Assembly (NCBI GenBank): GCA_964401835.1
Contig: CAYNZP010000001.1
Span: forward strand, 310,001 to 374,000
DNA length: 64,000 nt
Origin: CAYNZP01 sp964401835
GTDB taxonomy: Bacteria > Planctomycetota > Phycisphaerae > SM23-33
Reading direction: 5' to 3'
Below, piece after piece: positions 19,875-27,509 of the stretch. The notes under the pieces are model-generated. The model was not told the origin of the DNA and made no database searches. It saw only the letters and a list, made by a program, of their open reading frames with translations. Numbering within the stretch: position 1 is the stretch's first letter; every line of letters starts with the position of its first letter. Both the position numbers and the translations under genes were made by a program.

Positions 19875-20249
19875 ATGGAAAACGGAAAAAAAGTAATTCT
19901 CTGCGTTGATGACGATCCTGACGTACGCTTGGCCCTGCAGACGATTCTCGAAGCCAATGACTATGCTTTTGTCGAGGCTGCAACGGCTGAAGACGGCCTG
20001 AAGGTCTACAAGGAAAGCAATCCTGACCTGGTCATCGTCGACTTGATGATGGAAGAAGTAGACGCCGGCACAAATATGGTTAAGGAACTCAAGGCCATCA
20101 ATAATACTGCCCCCGTTTACATGCTCAGTTCGGTTGGCGACAACCTTAACATGACAGCCGACTATGCCTCGCTGGGGCTGGCCGGCGTTTTCCAGAAACC
20201 GATAGACGGCGAAAACCTTCTGTCGATTCTCTCAACGCGGCTGCAGTAA
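19875..20249 (+). CDS. Stand-alone response-regulator receiver protein
   Basis: A 124-residue single REC domain: acidic pocket CVDDDPD (residues 10-16), acceptor Asp56 in VIVDLMMEE, Ser in YMLSSVG and Lys in FQKPIDGEN. There is no output domain. It lies 9 bp after hoxW with GAGG ahead of its ATG, and the terminator follows its stop, so it is part of the hydrogenase transcript. It may be a CheY-like messenger that links redox state to motility or to the hybrid kinase encoded at the left end; that is inference. Receiver genes are not usual members of hox operons. Confidence 0.85.
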   Translation: MENGKKVILCVDDDPDVRLALQTILEANDYAFVEAATAEDGLKVYKESNPDLVIVDLMMEEVDAGTNMVKELKAINNTAPVYMLSSVGDNLNMTADYASLGLAGVFQKPIDGENLLSILSTRLQ

Positions 20250-20264
20250 AGCCGGTATTAATCC

Positions 20265-20297
20265 AAAAGGGACTCACCTTCGGGCGAGTCCTTTTTT
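20265..20297. terminator. Bidirectional terminator after the hox operon
   Basis: GGACTC/GAGTCC stem extended by two C-G pairs around a TTCG tetraloop, preceded by AAAA and followed by TTTTTT. The A and T tracts let it end both the hox transcript and the convergent redoxin-like lipoprotein gene. Confidence 0.9.
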
Positions 20298-20303
20298 CTT
20301 TGT

Positions 20304-20903
20304 CTACTTGGCGTATTTCACAGTGCAGCCATACGGCGTAAATGCCGGCTCGCCCACGGGCTGGCCTGTTAGAAGCTCATCCAAAGCTTTCCTGGCGTAG
20401 TTGATTGGCTCCTCCTTAGCCCCGGAAACATCATCATCTATCGCGCCCTGATAGGCTATAGTGCCCGATTCGTCGATGATGAAAATATGAGGAGTCGTTT
20501 TCGCACCGAAAAGTCTGCCGACCTTTCCCGTTTTGTCATCAAGCACCGCATACGATAGCTCCTGGCCGTCGTGCCATTGCTTGTTCTTTTCGACACTGAA
20601 GTAATTCGTGCTGTTAACAGCTACCCACACAACACCTCTGGGCTGATATTCCTTGGCCAGCTTGACCATAGTGCCGGCTTTGTAGTGTCGCAGCACAAAC
20701 GGGCAGTCCGGATTCGTCCATTCCAGAACCACGATCTTTCCCGAGTGATCCGAAAGACTGAAATTCTTGCCTTCCTGGTCGGTCAGGGTAAAGGATGGAG
20801 CCTTTTTACCGAGACCGGGGCCGGGCTCTTCCTTCTTGCATGAGACTAAGAATGAGCCAAGACCAAGACCTGCAACCGCTATGATTATCGCTAACTTTTT
20901 CAT
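20304..20903 (-). CDS. Redoxin-family (AhpC/TSA-like) lipoprotein
   Basis: A 199-residue thioredoxin-fold protein exported as a lipoprotein: signal peptide with the lipobox LVSC (Cys around residue 21). The fold shows APSFTLTDQEGKNFSLSDHSGKIVVLEW, NPDCPFVLRHY with one Cys at the peroxidatic position, TTPHIFIID and the family tail YGCTVKY. The CxxC of a disulfide reductase is absent, so it resembles the redoxins that follow an AhpC-type fold rather than ResA. The ATG at 20903 has AAAGG eight bases upstream and starts the signal peptide; a longer frame to 21035 is not used. Substrate unknown. Convergent with the hox operon. Confidence 0.85.
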   Translation of the reverse strand: MKKLAIIIAVAGLGLGSFLVSCKKEEPGPGLGKKAPSFTLTDQEGKNFSLSDHSGKIVVLEWTNPDCPFVLRHYKAGTMVKLAKEYQPRGVVWVAVNSTNYFSVEKNKQWHDGQELSYAVLDDKTGKVGRLFGAKTTPHIFIIDESGTIAYQGAIDDDVSGAKEEPINYARKALDELLTGQPVGEPAFTPYGCTVKYAK

Positions 20904-20973
20904 AATTCGCACCTTTCCGAGGCTGTCAAAATACCCCCCGCCATCTCTCCATGCTATGCGCCATGGAATTGGG

Positions 20974-21000
20974 AAATCAAGGGAAAGAATCCCTTGATTT
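20974..21000. repeat. Perfect 11-bp inverted repeat between divergent genes
   Basis: AAATCAAGGGA (20974-20984) and TCCCTTGATTT (20990-21000) around a 5-base loop, followed on the plus strand by TTTATTTGTTTT. It could be a regulator-binding palindrome in the space between the redoxin gene (minus) and the DtxR-family gene (plus), or a plus-strand terminator hairpin. No gene upstream on the plus strand needs one. Confidence 0.5.
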
Positions 21001-21009
21001 TTTATTTGT

Positions 21010-21040
21010 TTTGGCAGATAATGATTGTTTGGCAAGATAA
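21010..21040. promoter_or_regulatory. Direct repeat upstream of the DtxR-family gene
   Basis: TTTGGCAGATAA (21010-21021) and TTTGGCAAGATAA (21028-21040) repeat at an 18-base offset, about 50 bases before the regulator start. They may be tandem operator half-sites. No canonical DtxR/MntR box is recognised. Confidence 0.3.
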
Positions 21041-21088
21041 ACTTTCTTTTTTAATTGCTTTTAAATTCTGATATTAAGAAATCTTGAA

Positions 21089-21547
21089 ATGCCGAAGCAA
21101 GCACAGGTCAATCTGACTCCTTCGTTGGAGGATTATCTCGAGGCGGTCTTTATTGCCGTGAAAAAATCCCGCGTCGCGAGGGTGCGAGATCTTTCCGAGC
21201 ACCTCGGTGTCGGCATGCCGGCAGTGACGGCAGCCTTGAAGACGCTGTCCAAGCAAGGCCTGGTGAACTACGAGCCCTATCAGTTCATTACCCTGACCCA
21301 AAGCGGTAGAGAGCTTGCCAATGAAATATCCAGGCGACACAGAACGCTTGAAGATTTCTTTGTCAATGTCCTCGGGGTCAACGAGAAAGACGCCGATGCA
21401 AATGCCTGCCGGATTGAGCATGTAATGGATAAGGCATTATTGAACCGTCTGAAACTTTTCGCTCAGTTTGTTGAGGAATCTCAAGGGGCGAATGACCTTG
21501 TTAATGAATTTTTGGAATTTTGCTCCAATGAGGGCAAAACAGAATAG
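21089..21547 (+). CDS. DtxR/MntR-family metal-dependent regulator
   Basis: A 152-residue regulator. The N-terminal winged helix has SLEDYLEAVFIAVKKS, RVRDLSEHLGVGMPAVTAALKTL and GLVNYEPY, followed by the metal-binding and dimerisation domain with RHRTLEDFFVNVLGV, DANACRIEHVMD and a Cys at the position used for metal. The SH3-like third domain is missing, as in MntR-type proteins. It represses metal-uptake genes when Fe2+ or Mn2+ is bound. The feoA gene 15 bp downstream suggests iron. Confidence 0.9.
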   Translation: MPKQAQVNLTPSLEDYLEAVFIAVKKSRVARVRDLSEHLGVGMPAVTAALKTLSKQGLVNYEPYQFITLTQSGRELANEISRRHRTLEDFFVNVLGVNEKDADANACRIEHVMDKALLNRLKLFAQFVEESQGANDLVNEFLEFCSNEGKTE

Positions 21548-21562
21548 ATTAAAGGTGCATTG

Positions 21563-21832
21563 ATGTCTCATGACGCAAAAGAATCGAAGAAAACCGCAAC
21601 TCAGGCGTTTCCTCTAATGGAAGCCACTGCCGGTGAGGAAGTAAAATTTGTCTCAGCTGAGGGTGGGCGTGATTTCCAGCATCGCCTCGCCGAGATGGGT
21701 CTGGTTCCCGGCGTTAAGTTCAAGATCCTAAAGAAGGGGCATCCCGGGCCGTTCCTTATTCTTCTGAAAGAAACCCGCTTAATGCTAGGCCGAGGGATGA
21801 TCGACCGGATTTTCATAAGCAAAGCAGATTGA
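21563..21832 (+). CDS. feoA: Ferrous iron transport protein A
   Basis: An 89-residue protein with a single FeoA/SH3-like domain (about residues 15-88): EEVKFVSAEGG, HRLAEMGLVPGVKFKIL and the closing LMLGRGMIDRIFI. FeoA is a cytoplasmic protein thought to modulate the FeoB GTPase permease. The ATG at 21563 has AAAGG seven bases upstream; a TTG three bases earlier is in frame. The regulator gene ends 15 bp before it. No feoB follows. Confidence 0.9.
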   Translation: MSHDAKESKKTATQAFPLMEATAGEEVKFVSAEGGRDFQHRLAEMGLVPGVKFKILKKGHPGPFLILLKETRLMLGRGMIDRIFISKAD

Positions 21833-21839
21833 GATAGCC

Positions 21840-22004
21840 ATGTGGCAATACATAATAATTGGTTTGATTGTAGTGATTGCACTGCTCGTGCTTGTAAGGA
21901 CGATTTACAAGGTATTCACGGGTAAGGGTTGTCCGGGCTGCGGCGGTAGTTCAGTTTGCGATCTCTCAGACACCTGTGCTAAAAGTGAAGCAGATGAAAA
22001 TTAA
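21840..22004 (+). CDS. FeoB-associated Cys-rich membrane peptide
   Basis: A 54-residue peptide: one transmembrane helix (residues 3-20, hydrophobic from MWQYIIIG on), a short basic linker, then KGCPGCGGSSVC and TCAKSEADEN with four Cys. This is the architecture of the small Cys-rich proteins usually encoded directly after feoB, where they may serve as an FeoC-like or redox accessory. It starts 7 bp after feoA, so it belongs to the same transcript, but feoB itself is missing between them. Confidence 0.75.
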   Translation: MWQYIIIGLIVVIALLVLVRTIYKVFTGKGCPGCGGSSVCDLSDTCAKSEADEN

Positions 22005-22038
22005 ACGCCTTTAAGCACCCAATTTTTTAGTGTCGCTT

Positions 22039-22066
22039 TTGCATCCCCGCCAAGTCTGTATATAAT
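22039..22066 (+). promoter_or_regulatory. Promoter of mdh
   Basis: TTGCAT (22039-22044), a 16-base spacer and a perfect TATAAT (22061-22066), about 50 bases before the mdh ATG, which has AAAAGGA as its ribosome-binding site. Confidence 0.6.
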
Positions 22067-22115
22067 CATCCCTTCGCAAATATTTTTTTAATGAACCATA
22101 AAAGGATATTCTCTG

Positions 22116-23051
22116 ATGGCCAGGAAGAAAATCAGCGTTATAGGTGCGGGTAATGTCGGGGCGACTTGTGCGGTTTGGGCCGCCAAGCGCGAACTTGGCG
22201 ACATCGTGTTGCTCGATATCGTCGACGGTCTCAGTCAGGGCAAAGCCCTCGACCTCTACGAGGCAAGCCCGGTCGAATATTTCGACGCACAGATAACCGG
22301 CACGACCGACTACGCCGACACTGCCGACAGCGACGTTGTGATTATTACTTCCGGCCTGGCGCGAAAACCCGGCATGAGCCGAGACGGCCTAATCAAGGCA
22401 AACACCGAAATCGTCGCCAGCGTCTCTGCCCAAGTCGCAAAGCATTCGCCAAACGCCATCTTGATAGTAGTTTCAAATCCCTTGGACGCAATGGTTTATG
22501 TGGCTCACCAAGCAAGTGGCTTTGACACGCAACGCGTTATCGGCCAGGCTGGCGTGCTGGATACCTCCCGTTTCAGCGTGTTTTTGGCTGAAGCGATTGG
22601 CTGCAGTGTAAAGGACATCTCAGCATTGCTTCTCGGCGGACACGGCGACGACATGGTTCCGCTGCCGCGATATGCTTCTGCTGGTGGGATTCCGATTGAG
22701 CAACTTCTACCGGCTGAGAAGATCGAGCAGATTGTCGAGCGGGCTCGCAAGGGCGGCGGCGAGATTGTCTCGCTACTAAAAACCGGCAGCGCCTTCTACG
22801 CACCGTCAGCTGCCAGCGTTCAGATGGCAGAAGCGATTGTCCGCGACCAGAAACGAATTCTGCCGTGCGCAGTCTATTGCGACAAGGAATACGGCGTCGG
22901 CGGATACTTTGTTGGCGTGCCGGCTGTGCTGGGCGCTAGTGGCTGCGAAAAGATCATCGAAGTCGAACTCAACGAAAAAGAGTCCGACCAGTTCGCCACC
23001 TCAGTCCAGCACGTCAAGGAGCTGGTCGCAACCGTTAAAGAACTTCTCTAG
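22116..23051 (+). CDS. mdh: NAD-dependent malate dehydrogenase (LDH-like type)
   Basis: A 311-residue enzyme that interconverts malate and oxaloacetate. It has the NAD motif VIGAGNVGATCA with acidic DIVDG after strand 2, the substrate loop LARKPGMSRDGL with Arg at the specificity position (Gln would indicate lactate dehydrogenase), VVSNPLDAMVYV, and the catalytic His in LGGHGDDMVP. Length is standard for the tetrameric LDH-like malate dehydrogenases. It has its own promoter and is convergent with fumC; the two stop codons overlap by four bases (CTAG). The pair covers two adjacent steps of the citrate cycle or of its reductive branch. Confidence 0.95.
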   Translation: MARKKISVIGAGNVGATCAVWAAKRELGDIVLLDIVDGLSQGKALDLYEASPVEYFDAQITGTTDYADTADSDVVIITSGLARKPGMSRDGLIKANTEIVASVSAQVAKHSPNAILIVVSNPLDAMVYVAHQASGFDTQRVIGQAGVLDTSRFSVFLAEAIGCSVKDISALLLGGHGDDMVPLPRYASAGGIPIEQLLPAEKIEQIVERARKGGGEIVSLLKTGSAFYAPSAASVQMAEAIVRDQKRILPCAVYCDKEYGVGGYFVGVPAVLGASGCEKIIEVELNEKESDQFATSVQHVKELVATVKELL

Positions 23052-24439
23052 GTCTGCTCTCGGGCATCTAAGAGCTTATTGAGTTCATCTTCGGGCAGAA
23101 CCTTTTTTTTCAGGCAAAGCTGGCGGATAGTCATTCCATTTGCGTAAGCTTCTTTGGCGATCTTGGCTGCAGCATCGTAGCCGATCTTTGGCGCCAGCGA
23201 CGTTACCATCGCAAGCGATTGTTCGACTAATTCTTTGCATCGCTGCTCGTTTACCTCCAGCCCCTCAATGCACTTTTGTCGCAGGGCTTTGGCTGCGTTT
23301 TCAAGCAATCTGCAGGCTGTGAGCAGGTTCGACGCGATTAGTGGCATGGCGACGTTAAGTTCGAGTATGCTGCCGACACCCCCGGTTGCCCCAGCAGCCA
23401 CCGCAGCATCGCAGCCGACGACCTGACAGGCAACCTGTACGACCGATTCGCAAATTACCGGATTCACCTTCCCTGGCATGATTGAACTTCCCGGCTGGGT
23501 GGCTGGCAGTAAAAGCTCACCAAGTCCGCATCGCGGGCCGCTGCCAAGCAGGCGAATGTCGGATGCTATCTTGCCCATCGCCAGCGCAGTAGTGCGAAGA
23601 ACGCCGGAAGTGAAAACTGCCGTATCTTTCGCGCCCTGGGCTGCGAAATGGTTCGGAGCTTCCTTAAAAGGTAGGTGTGTTCTGGCCGCGATTATCTGAC
23701 AAACTTCCTGTGCAAAGTTATCTGGAGCGTTAAGACCCGTTCCCACGGCAGTTCCGCCAAGGGCAAGTTCGCAAAGTTCAAATACTGCTTTGTCCAGCAA
23801 CTCTATCGCCTTATCGATCTGTGCGACGTAGCCGGAGAATTCCTGTCCGAGCTTTATCGGCACGGCATCCATCAGGTGAGTCCTGCCAATTTTTATGACC
23901 GAATCAAATTTTTCCACCTTTTCCTGCAAGGCCGAGAATAAGTGCTGTAATGCGGGTATTAGCTCACGATGAATCGCAAGGGCTGCAGAAATATGAAGCG
24001 CGGTTGGGATTACATCGTTTGAAGACTGGCCCATGTTGACATGATCGTTGGGGTGGACAAGCTCCTTGTCGCCCAGCTTACCCCCGAGGATTTGTATCGC
24101 CCTGTTAGCTATAACCTCGTTGACGTTCATGTTGGAACTGGTGCCACTGCCGGTTTGAAAGACGTCGACAGGGAATTCCTTATCGAGCTTTCCAGCCATA
24201 ACTTCGCCAGCTGCAGTGATAATCGCATCGGCTTTTTTTTCGTCAACTCGGCCAGCCTTTTTGTGCACCTCAGCCGCCGCCTGCTTAATTAAGCCAAGCG
24301 CCGATATAAACCTGCGTGGCATGGGCCAGCCTGAAACGGGGAAATTTTCCACTGCTCGTGCAGTTTGTGCACCATAGAGTGCATCAGCTGGAACCTGCAT
24401 GTCGCCCAACGAATCTGATTCCTTACGTGTCTTAGCCAT
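23048..24439 (-). CDS. fumC: Class II fumarate hydratase
   Basis: A 463-residue member of the fumarase/aspartase superfamily. Motifs are GSGTSSNMNVNEVIANRA, the substrate-binding VHPNDHVNMGQSSND, GRTHLMDAVPIKLGQEF, and the superfamily signature GSSIMPGKVNP with its catalytic Ser. It hydrates fumarate to malate. Aspartase shares the signature, but the malate dehydrogenase next door and the overall motif set favour fumarase. The ATG at 24439 follows AAGGAG by seven bases; in-frame codons further upstream are not used. Confidence 0.92.
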   Translation of the reverse strand: MAKTRKESDSLGDMQVPADALYGAQTARAVENFPVSGWPMPRRFISALGLIKQAAAEVHKKAGRVDEKKADAIITAAGEVMAGKLDKEFPVDVFQTGSGTSSNMNVNEVIANRAIQILGGKLGDKELVHPNDHVNMGQSSNDVIPTALHISAALAIHRELIPALQHLFSALQEKVEKFDSVIKIGRTHLMDAVPIKLGQEFSGYVAQIDKAIELLDKAVFELCELALGGTAVGTGLNAPDNFAQEVCQIIAARTHLPFKEAPNHFAAQGAKDTAVFTSGVLRTTALAMGKIASDIRLLGSGPRCGLGELLLPATQPGSSIMPGKVNPVICESVVQVACQVVGCDAAVAAGATGGVGSILELNVAMPLIASNLLTACRLLENAAKALRQKCIEGLEVNEQRCKELVEQSLAMVTSLAPKIGYDAAAKIAKEAYANGMTIRQLCLKKKVLPEDELNKLLDAREQT

Positions 24440-24586
24440 TTCATTGCTCCTTACCAGGCAGAGATTATAGACGCCCGATTGCGCCGGGCCAACCATCAAA
24501 ACGCTTTTGTATCCTTGGCGCAAGTTGTATTTTGAGCTTAAACTTAAAGGCTGTTGGTATTATCCGAGATTAATTGGGGTTAAAAA

Positions 24587-25369
24587 GTGGGTGTAATTCG
24601 CAGTAGTTTGAAAACAATCCGTGATTGCTTTGCAGGGTTAGCGGAGCTTTTCCTGCCGGGAGTCTGCATAGCTTGCGGATGCGAGGCGTTTTCGACGGAC
24701 GGCCTGTGCGAAAAATGTAATCTTCAGCTTCTTTCATTAGTCTCGCTTTCCTATTGTCCAAGATGCGGTACGACTCTCGGGCCTAACATTCCAGCTCGCA
24801 TGGACGGCTGCGGGGTTTGCTCGCCAACACTGCCACGATTCGATGAGGTTATTCGGCTTGGTCCTTACGCAGGCCCGCTTCGTGGGATAATCGGCGAACT
24901 GAAATATCGCAGACGCGACGCCGTGCGACGTCATTTGGGAACGCTCCTTGCCCAGGCCTTATCATCTCGCACAGCCGAGGGTGGCGATTTCGACCTGATT
25001 CTTCCCGTGCCTATGCACTGGCGAAGAAAAATCGAAAGGGCGTGCGACCATTCACACATATTGGCATCGACCATTGCCGACATACTCGAACTGCCCATTG
25101 GCGATGAACTGATTCGCATACGTCATACGCCTCCCCAAACACACCTGCCCCGATCAAGGCGAATCGAGAATATCCGCGGGGCCTTTGGCCTGAAAAGCAC
25201 CAAGGCAATTGAAGGTGCTAAGGTGCTTTTGATTGATGATGTCACAACGACCGGCGCAACGGCTAACGAAGCGGCCAGGACTATTCTTTCTGGTGGTGCA
25301 TCGAAGGTAACGCTGGGCGTTGTCGCAAAGTCCGAACCACCCACCGCCTATCAGCAGCACTGGCAATAG
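24587..25369 (+). CDS. ComF-family phosphoribosyltransferase-like protein
   Basis: A 260-residue ComF/GntX-type protein. The N-terminal double zinc finger is seen in CIACGCEAFSTDGLCEKC and CPRCGTTL...CGVC, the middle segment LKYRRRD and PVPMHWRRKIERACDHSHILA corresponds to the family RGFNQA-type loop, and the phosphoribosyltransferase motif is VLLIDDVTTTGATANEAA. ComF proteins serve in DNA uptake in competent bacteria, but members are widespread and the role here is uncertain. GTG start with GGGG seven bases upstream. It ends 3 bp before the convergent ybeY stop. Confidence 0.85.
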   Translation: MGVIRSSLKTIRDCFAGLAELFLPGVCIACGCEAFSTDGLCEKCNLQLLSLVSLSYCPRCGTTLGPNIPARMDGCGVCSPTLPRFDEVIRLGPYAGPLRGIIGELKYRRRDAVRRHLGTLLAQALSSRTAEGGDFDLILPVPMHWRRKIERACDHSHILASTIADILELPIGDELIRIRHTPPQTHLPRSRRIENIRGAFGLKSTKAIEGAKVLLIDDVTTTGATANEAARTILSGGASKVTLGVVAKSEPPTAYQQHWQ

Positions 25370-25372
25370 ATG

Positions 25373-25837
25373 CTACTTTTGCTTTTTTTGCCTTTTATGC
25401 AAAAAGTCTTCCAGCAATTCTTCCTCGCGTGCGTGCATTTTGGCTGCGCCTCGGACAGAGCTATCCTCGTAGCCCATCATGTGCAGTAGGCCGTGGACAA
25501 CATACAGCATTAGTTCTCGAGCGGGGCTATGCCCGCGAGCTTTCGCTTCTGTAACAGCTACATCGCCACAGACGACAAGTTGCGCGACGATCCCCAACGT
25601 CAAATTATCTGAAAGGTCAAAGCTCAATACGTCCGTCGGGCCGATGTGCTGGAGATATTTGCGGTTCATGGCCGCCATCTCTTTCTTGTCGACCACAGCT
25701 ATATCAACGTCAGCTACAGTTGCGCCTTCGCACCTGGAAACAAAATCGACAAGCTCGGGAATTTTCTTTCGAGGCACGCGCATAGCCTTTTGGGTTGATG
25801 AAATGACTACATTCGGTTTTTTTCTTCTCTTGGCCAT
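25373..25837 (-). CDS. ybeY: Endoribonuclease YbeY (rRNA maturation factor)
   Basis: A 154-residue UPF0054 protein that trims 16S rRNA and takes part in ribosome quality control. Conserved parts are MNRKYLQHIGPTDVLSFDL and the zinc motif HGLLHMMGYED. The usual motif is H-x3-H-x5-H; here the third metal ligand is Asp (GYED). It ends in a Lys-rich tail. On the same strand, but 1.7 kb upstream, lie pgpH and phoH, its usual operon partners; a plus-strand gene separates them. Confidence 0.88.
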   Translation of the reverse strand: MAKRRKKPNVVISSTQKAMRVPRKKIPELVDFVSRCEGATVADVDIAVVDKKEMAAMNRKYLQHIGPTDVLSFDLSDNLTLGIVAQLVVCGDVAVTEAKARGHSPARELMLYVVHGLLHMMGYEDSSVRGAAKMHAREEELLEDFLHKRQKKQK

Positions 25838-25918
25838 ATTTCAAAGAATATCTGAGCAATGATTTTGAAGCAACTATTCGTGGTAAAAAGGTCTCACTGC
25901 GTGTAGATTGTCGCAATT

Positions 25919-27478
25919 ATGAAAGATCAAAATTCGACTTCAACGCCGGCTTGGTCCCTTCCTTATACAACACCGCAGCCGGGCGATCCGAAAAAAGCAA
26001 AAAAACTCAAGATTCTCAGAATCGCGATTTACGCGGTGGTTATCGCCGCGATGGTTACGCCGGTTATTCAGTTCCAAACCGTAACCATGAGAAATCAACG
26101 GCGGGCCGCCGAGTTCGATGCAAACAATCCCGACTGGCAACAAGGCGATGTTGACGCCCAAGGCAAGATCATCAAGCGTCCCAAGCAAAACAAGGGCGCG
26201 ATAGGCCGGTGGCGACATGCAGTAAGGCGTTTCTGGGCTGGCGATAACATTTACCAAAAGCATCAGGCCGACCCCAGCCAATCAAAACCCGCCGGCAAGG
26301 TTTGGCTACATCCGAACATGCCATTTACGGTCATGCTCCTGACGCCATTCGCGTACCTGCCGGTTTGGGCGATGGCATTGAGTTGGAGCATTCTCAAAGT
26401 AATTGTAATTGTAGCTACCCTTGGCATGGCTGCCAGCATCGCAAACGACGGACAAAAGAAAATGCCCGACTGGGTAATCGCGTTGGGCCTTGCCTGGTCG
26501 CTGCCGCTTGTCATTGGTGATATCCAGCATGGCAATACGAATACATTCGTCCTCGGAGCAATCGTGCTTCACCTCTGGCTGTATCGCCGGGGTCGGGACT
26601 ACCTGGCCGGGCTGCCGCTTGCTATTGCCATATGCATCAAAATGACACCGGCACTTTTCGTGCTCTTCTGGCTGTACCAGAGAAACTGGAAACTGCTTTG
26701 TGGGACGATAATCGCCCTGCTGATATTGGGGATAGTTATCCCCGCAGCAGCTGTGGGGCCGGCACGTTTCATGGAATTGAAACAGACATGGCTGGACAAC
26801 CTGATAGTTCCAGGCCTGGTTAAGGGTGCGTGGTATCCTGTTCATATTAATCAATCGCTTCCCGGCATGGTCAGCAGACTTTTCCTCGATGGGCCAAACG
26901 GTAACATCTATTGGAACCCCGACGACAATCCTTACGAGATGCAAAAAAAGTTCGGCTGGATTAATCTGGCTTCATTAACTCCCGAGATGGCCAAGATGGC
27001 AGTTCGGCTGGGCCAGGTACTAATTATCGGGATGATGGCATGGGCAATCGGCATCAGGAAGCTTGGCCGCGAAGACGGGCGGCGAAGCCTGCATTTTGCC
27101 ATGGTACTACTGGCAATGATGCTCCTGAATCAACGCACATGGGACCATCACGCCGCAGTACTTGTCCCGGCTGCGATAGCCATCTGGTATGCAATAGGCT
27201 TTGGCAACTTCAGCCGACTCCTGAGAAAGTGGGCACTGGGACTAATGCTCTCTGCGGGAGTCCTGGTATGGGGCCACGGTGGAGAATTGTATCGATTTTT
27301 GGCAAAAATCTGCGGCCAGACGAAACAGGTCGGAAAAGAATGGGCAGATATTGCAGAAGCTTACGGCCCGACATTCTTTTTCTTTGTGATAATGTTCATA
27401 ACAGTTGTGATTGTGTCGCTGGCAATGAAAAAGTCTCAGCCGGCTTATGCTGACGAAAGACAAAAACTATCCAAGTAA
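25919..27478 (+). CDS. DUF2029/GT87-like polytopic membrane protein
   Basis: A 519-residue protein. A cytoplasmic N-terminal stretch rich in Pro and Lys is followed by a helix (about 32-50), a large periplasmic loop with WAGDNIYQKHQ and HPNMPFTVMLLTPFAYLP, and about eight further helices. The pattern of D/N-IY near the first loop, PPF-like FAYLP and IQHGNTNTFVLGA is that of the GT87/DUF2029 mannosyltransferase-like family, which uses polyprenyl-phosphate sugars. The C terminus ends in another helix and a charged tail. Acceptor unknown. Its position, on the opposite strand between ybeY and pgpH, is unusual. Confidence 0.78.
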   Translation: MKDQNSTSTPAWSLPYTTPQPGDPKKAKKLKILRIAIYAVVIAAMVTPVIQFQTVTMRNQRRAAEFDANNPDWQQGDVDAQGKIIKRPKQNKGAIGRWRHAVRRFWAGDNIYQKHQADPSQSKPAGKVWLHPNMPFTVMLLTPFAYLPVWAMALSWSILKVIVIVATLGMAASIANDGQKKMPDWVIALGLAWSLPLVIGDIQHGNTNTFVLGAIVLHLWLYRRGRDYLAGLPLAIAICIKMTPALFVLFWLYQRNWKLLCGTIIALLILGIVIPAAAVGPARFMELKQTWLDNLIVPGLVKGAWYPVHINQSLPGMVSRLFLDGPNGNIYWNPDDNPYEMQKKFGWINLASLTPEMAKMAVRLGQVLIIGMMAWAIGIRKLGREDGRRSLHFAMVLLAMMLLNQRTWDHHAAVLVPAAIAIWYAIGFGNFSRLLRKWALGLMLSAGVLVWGHGGELYRFLAKICGQTKQVGKEWADIAEAYGPTFFFFVIMFITVVIVSLAMKKSQPAYADERQKLSK

Positions 27479-27509
27479 TTACCTTTTTGAATTAGTTGGC
27501 AGGAACAAT

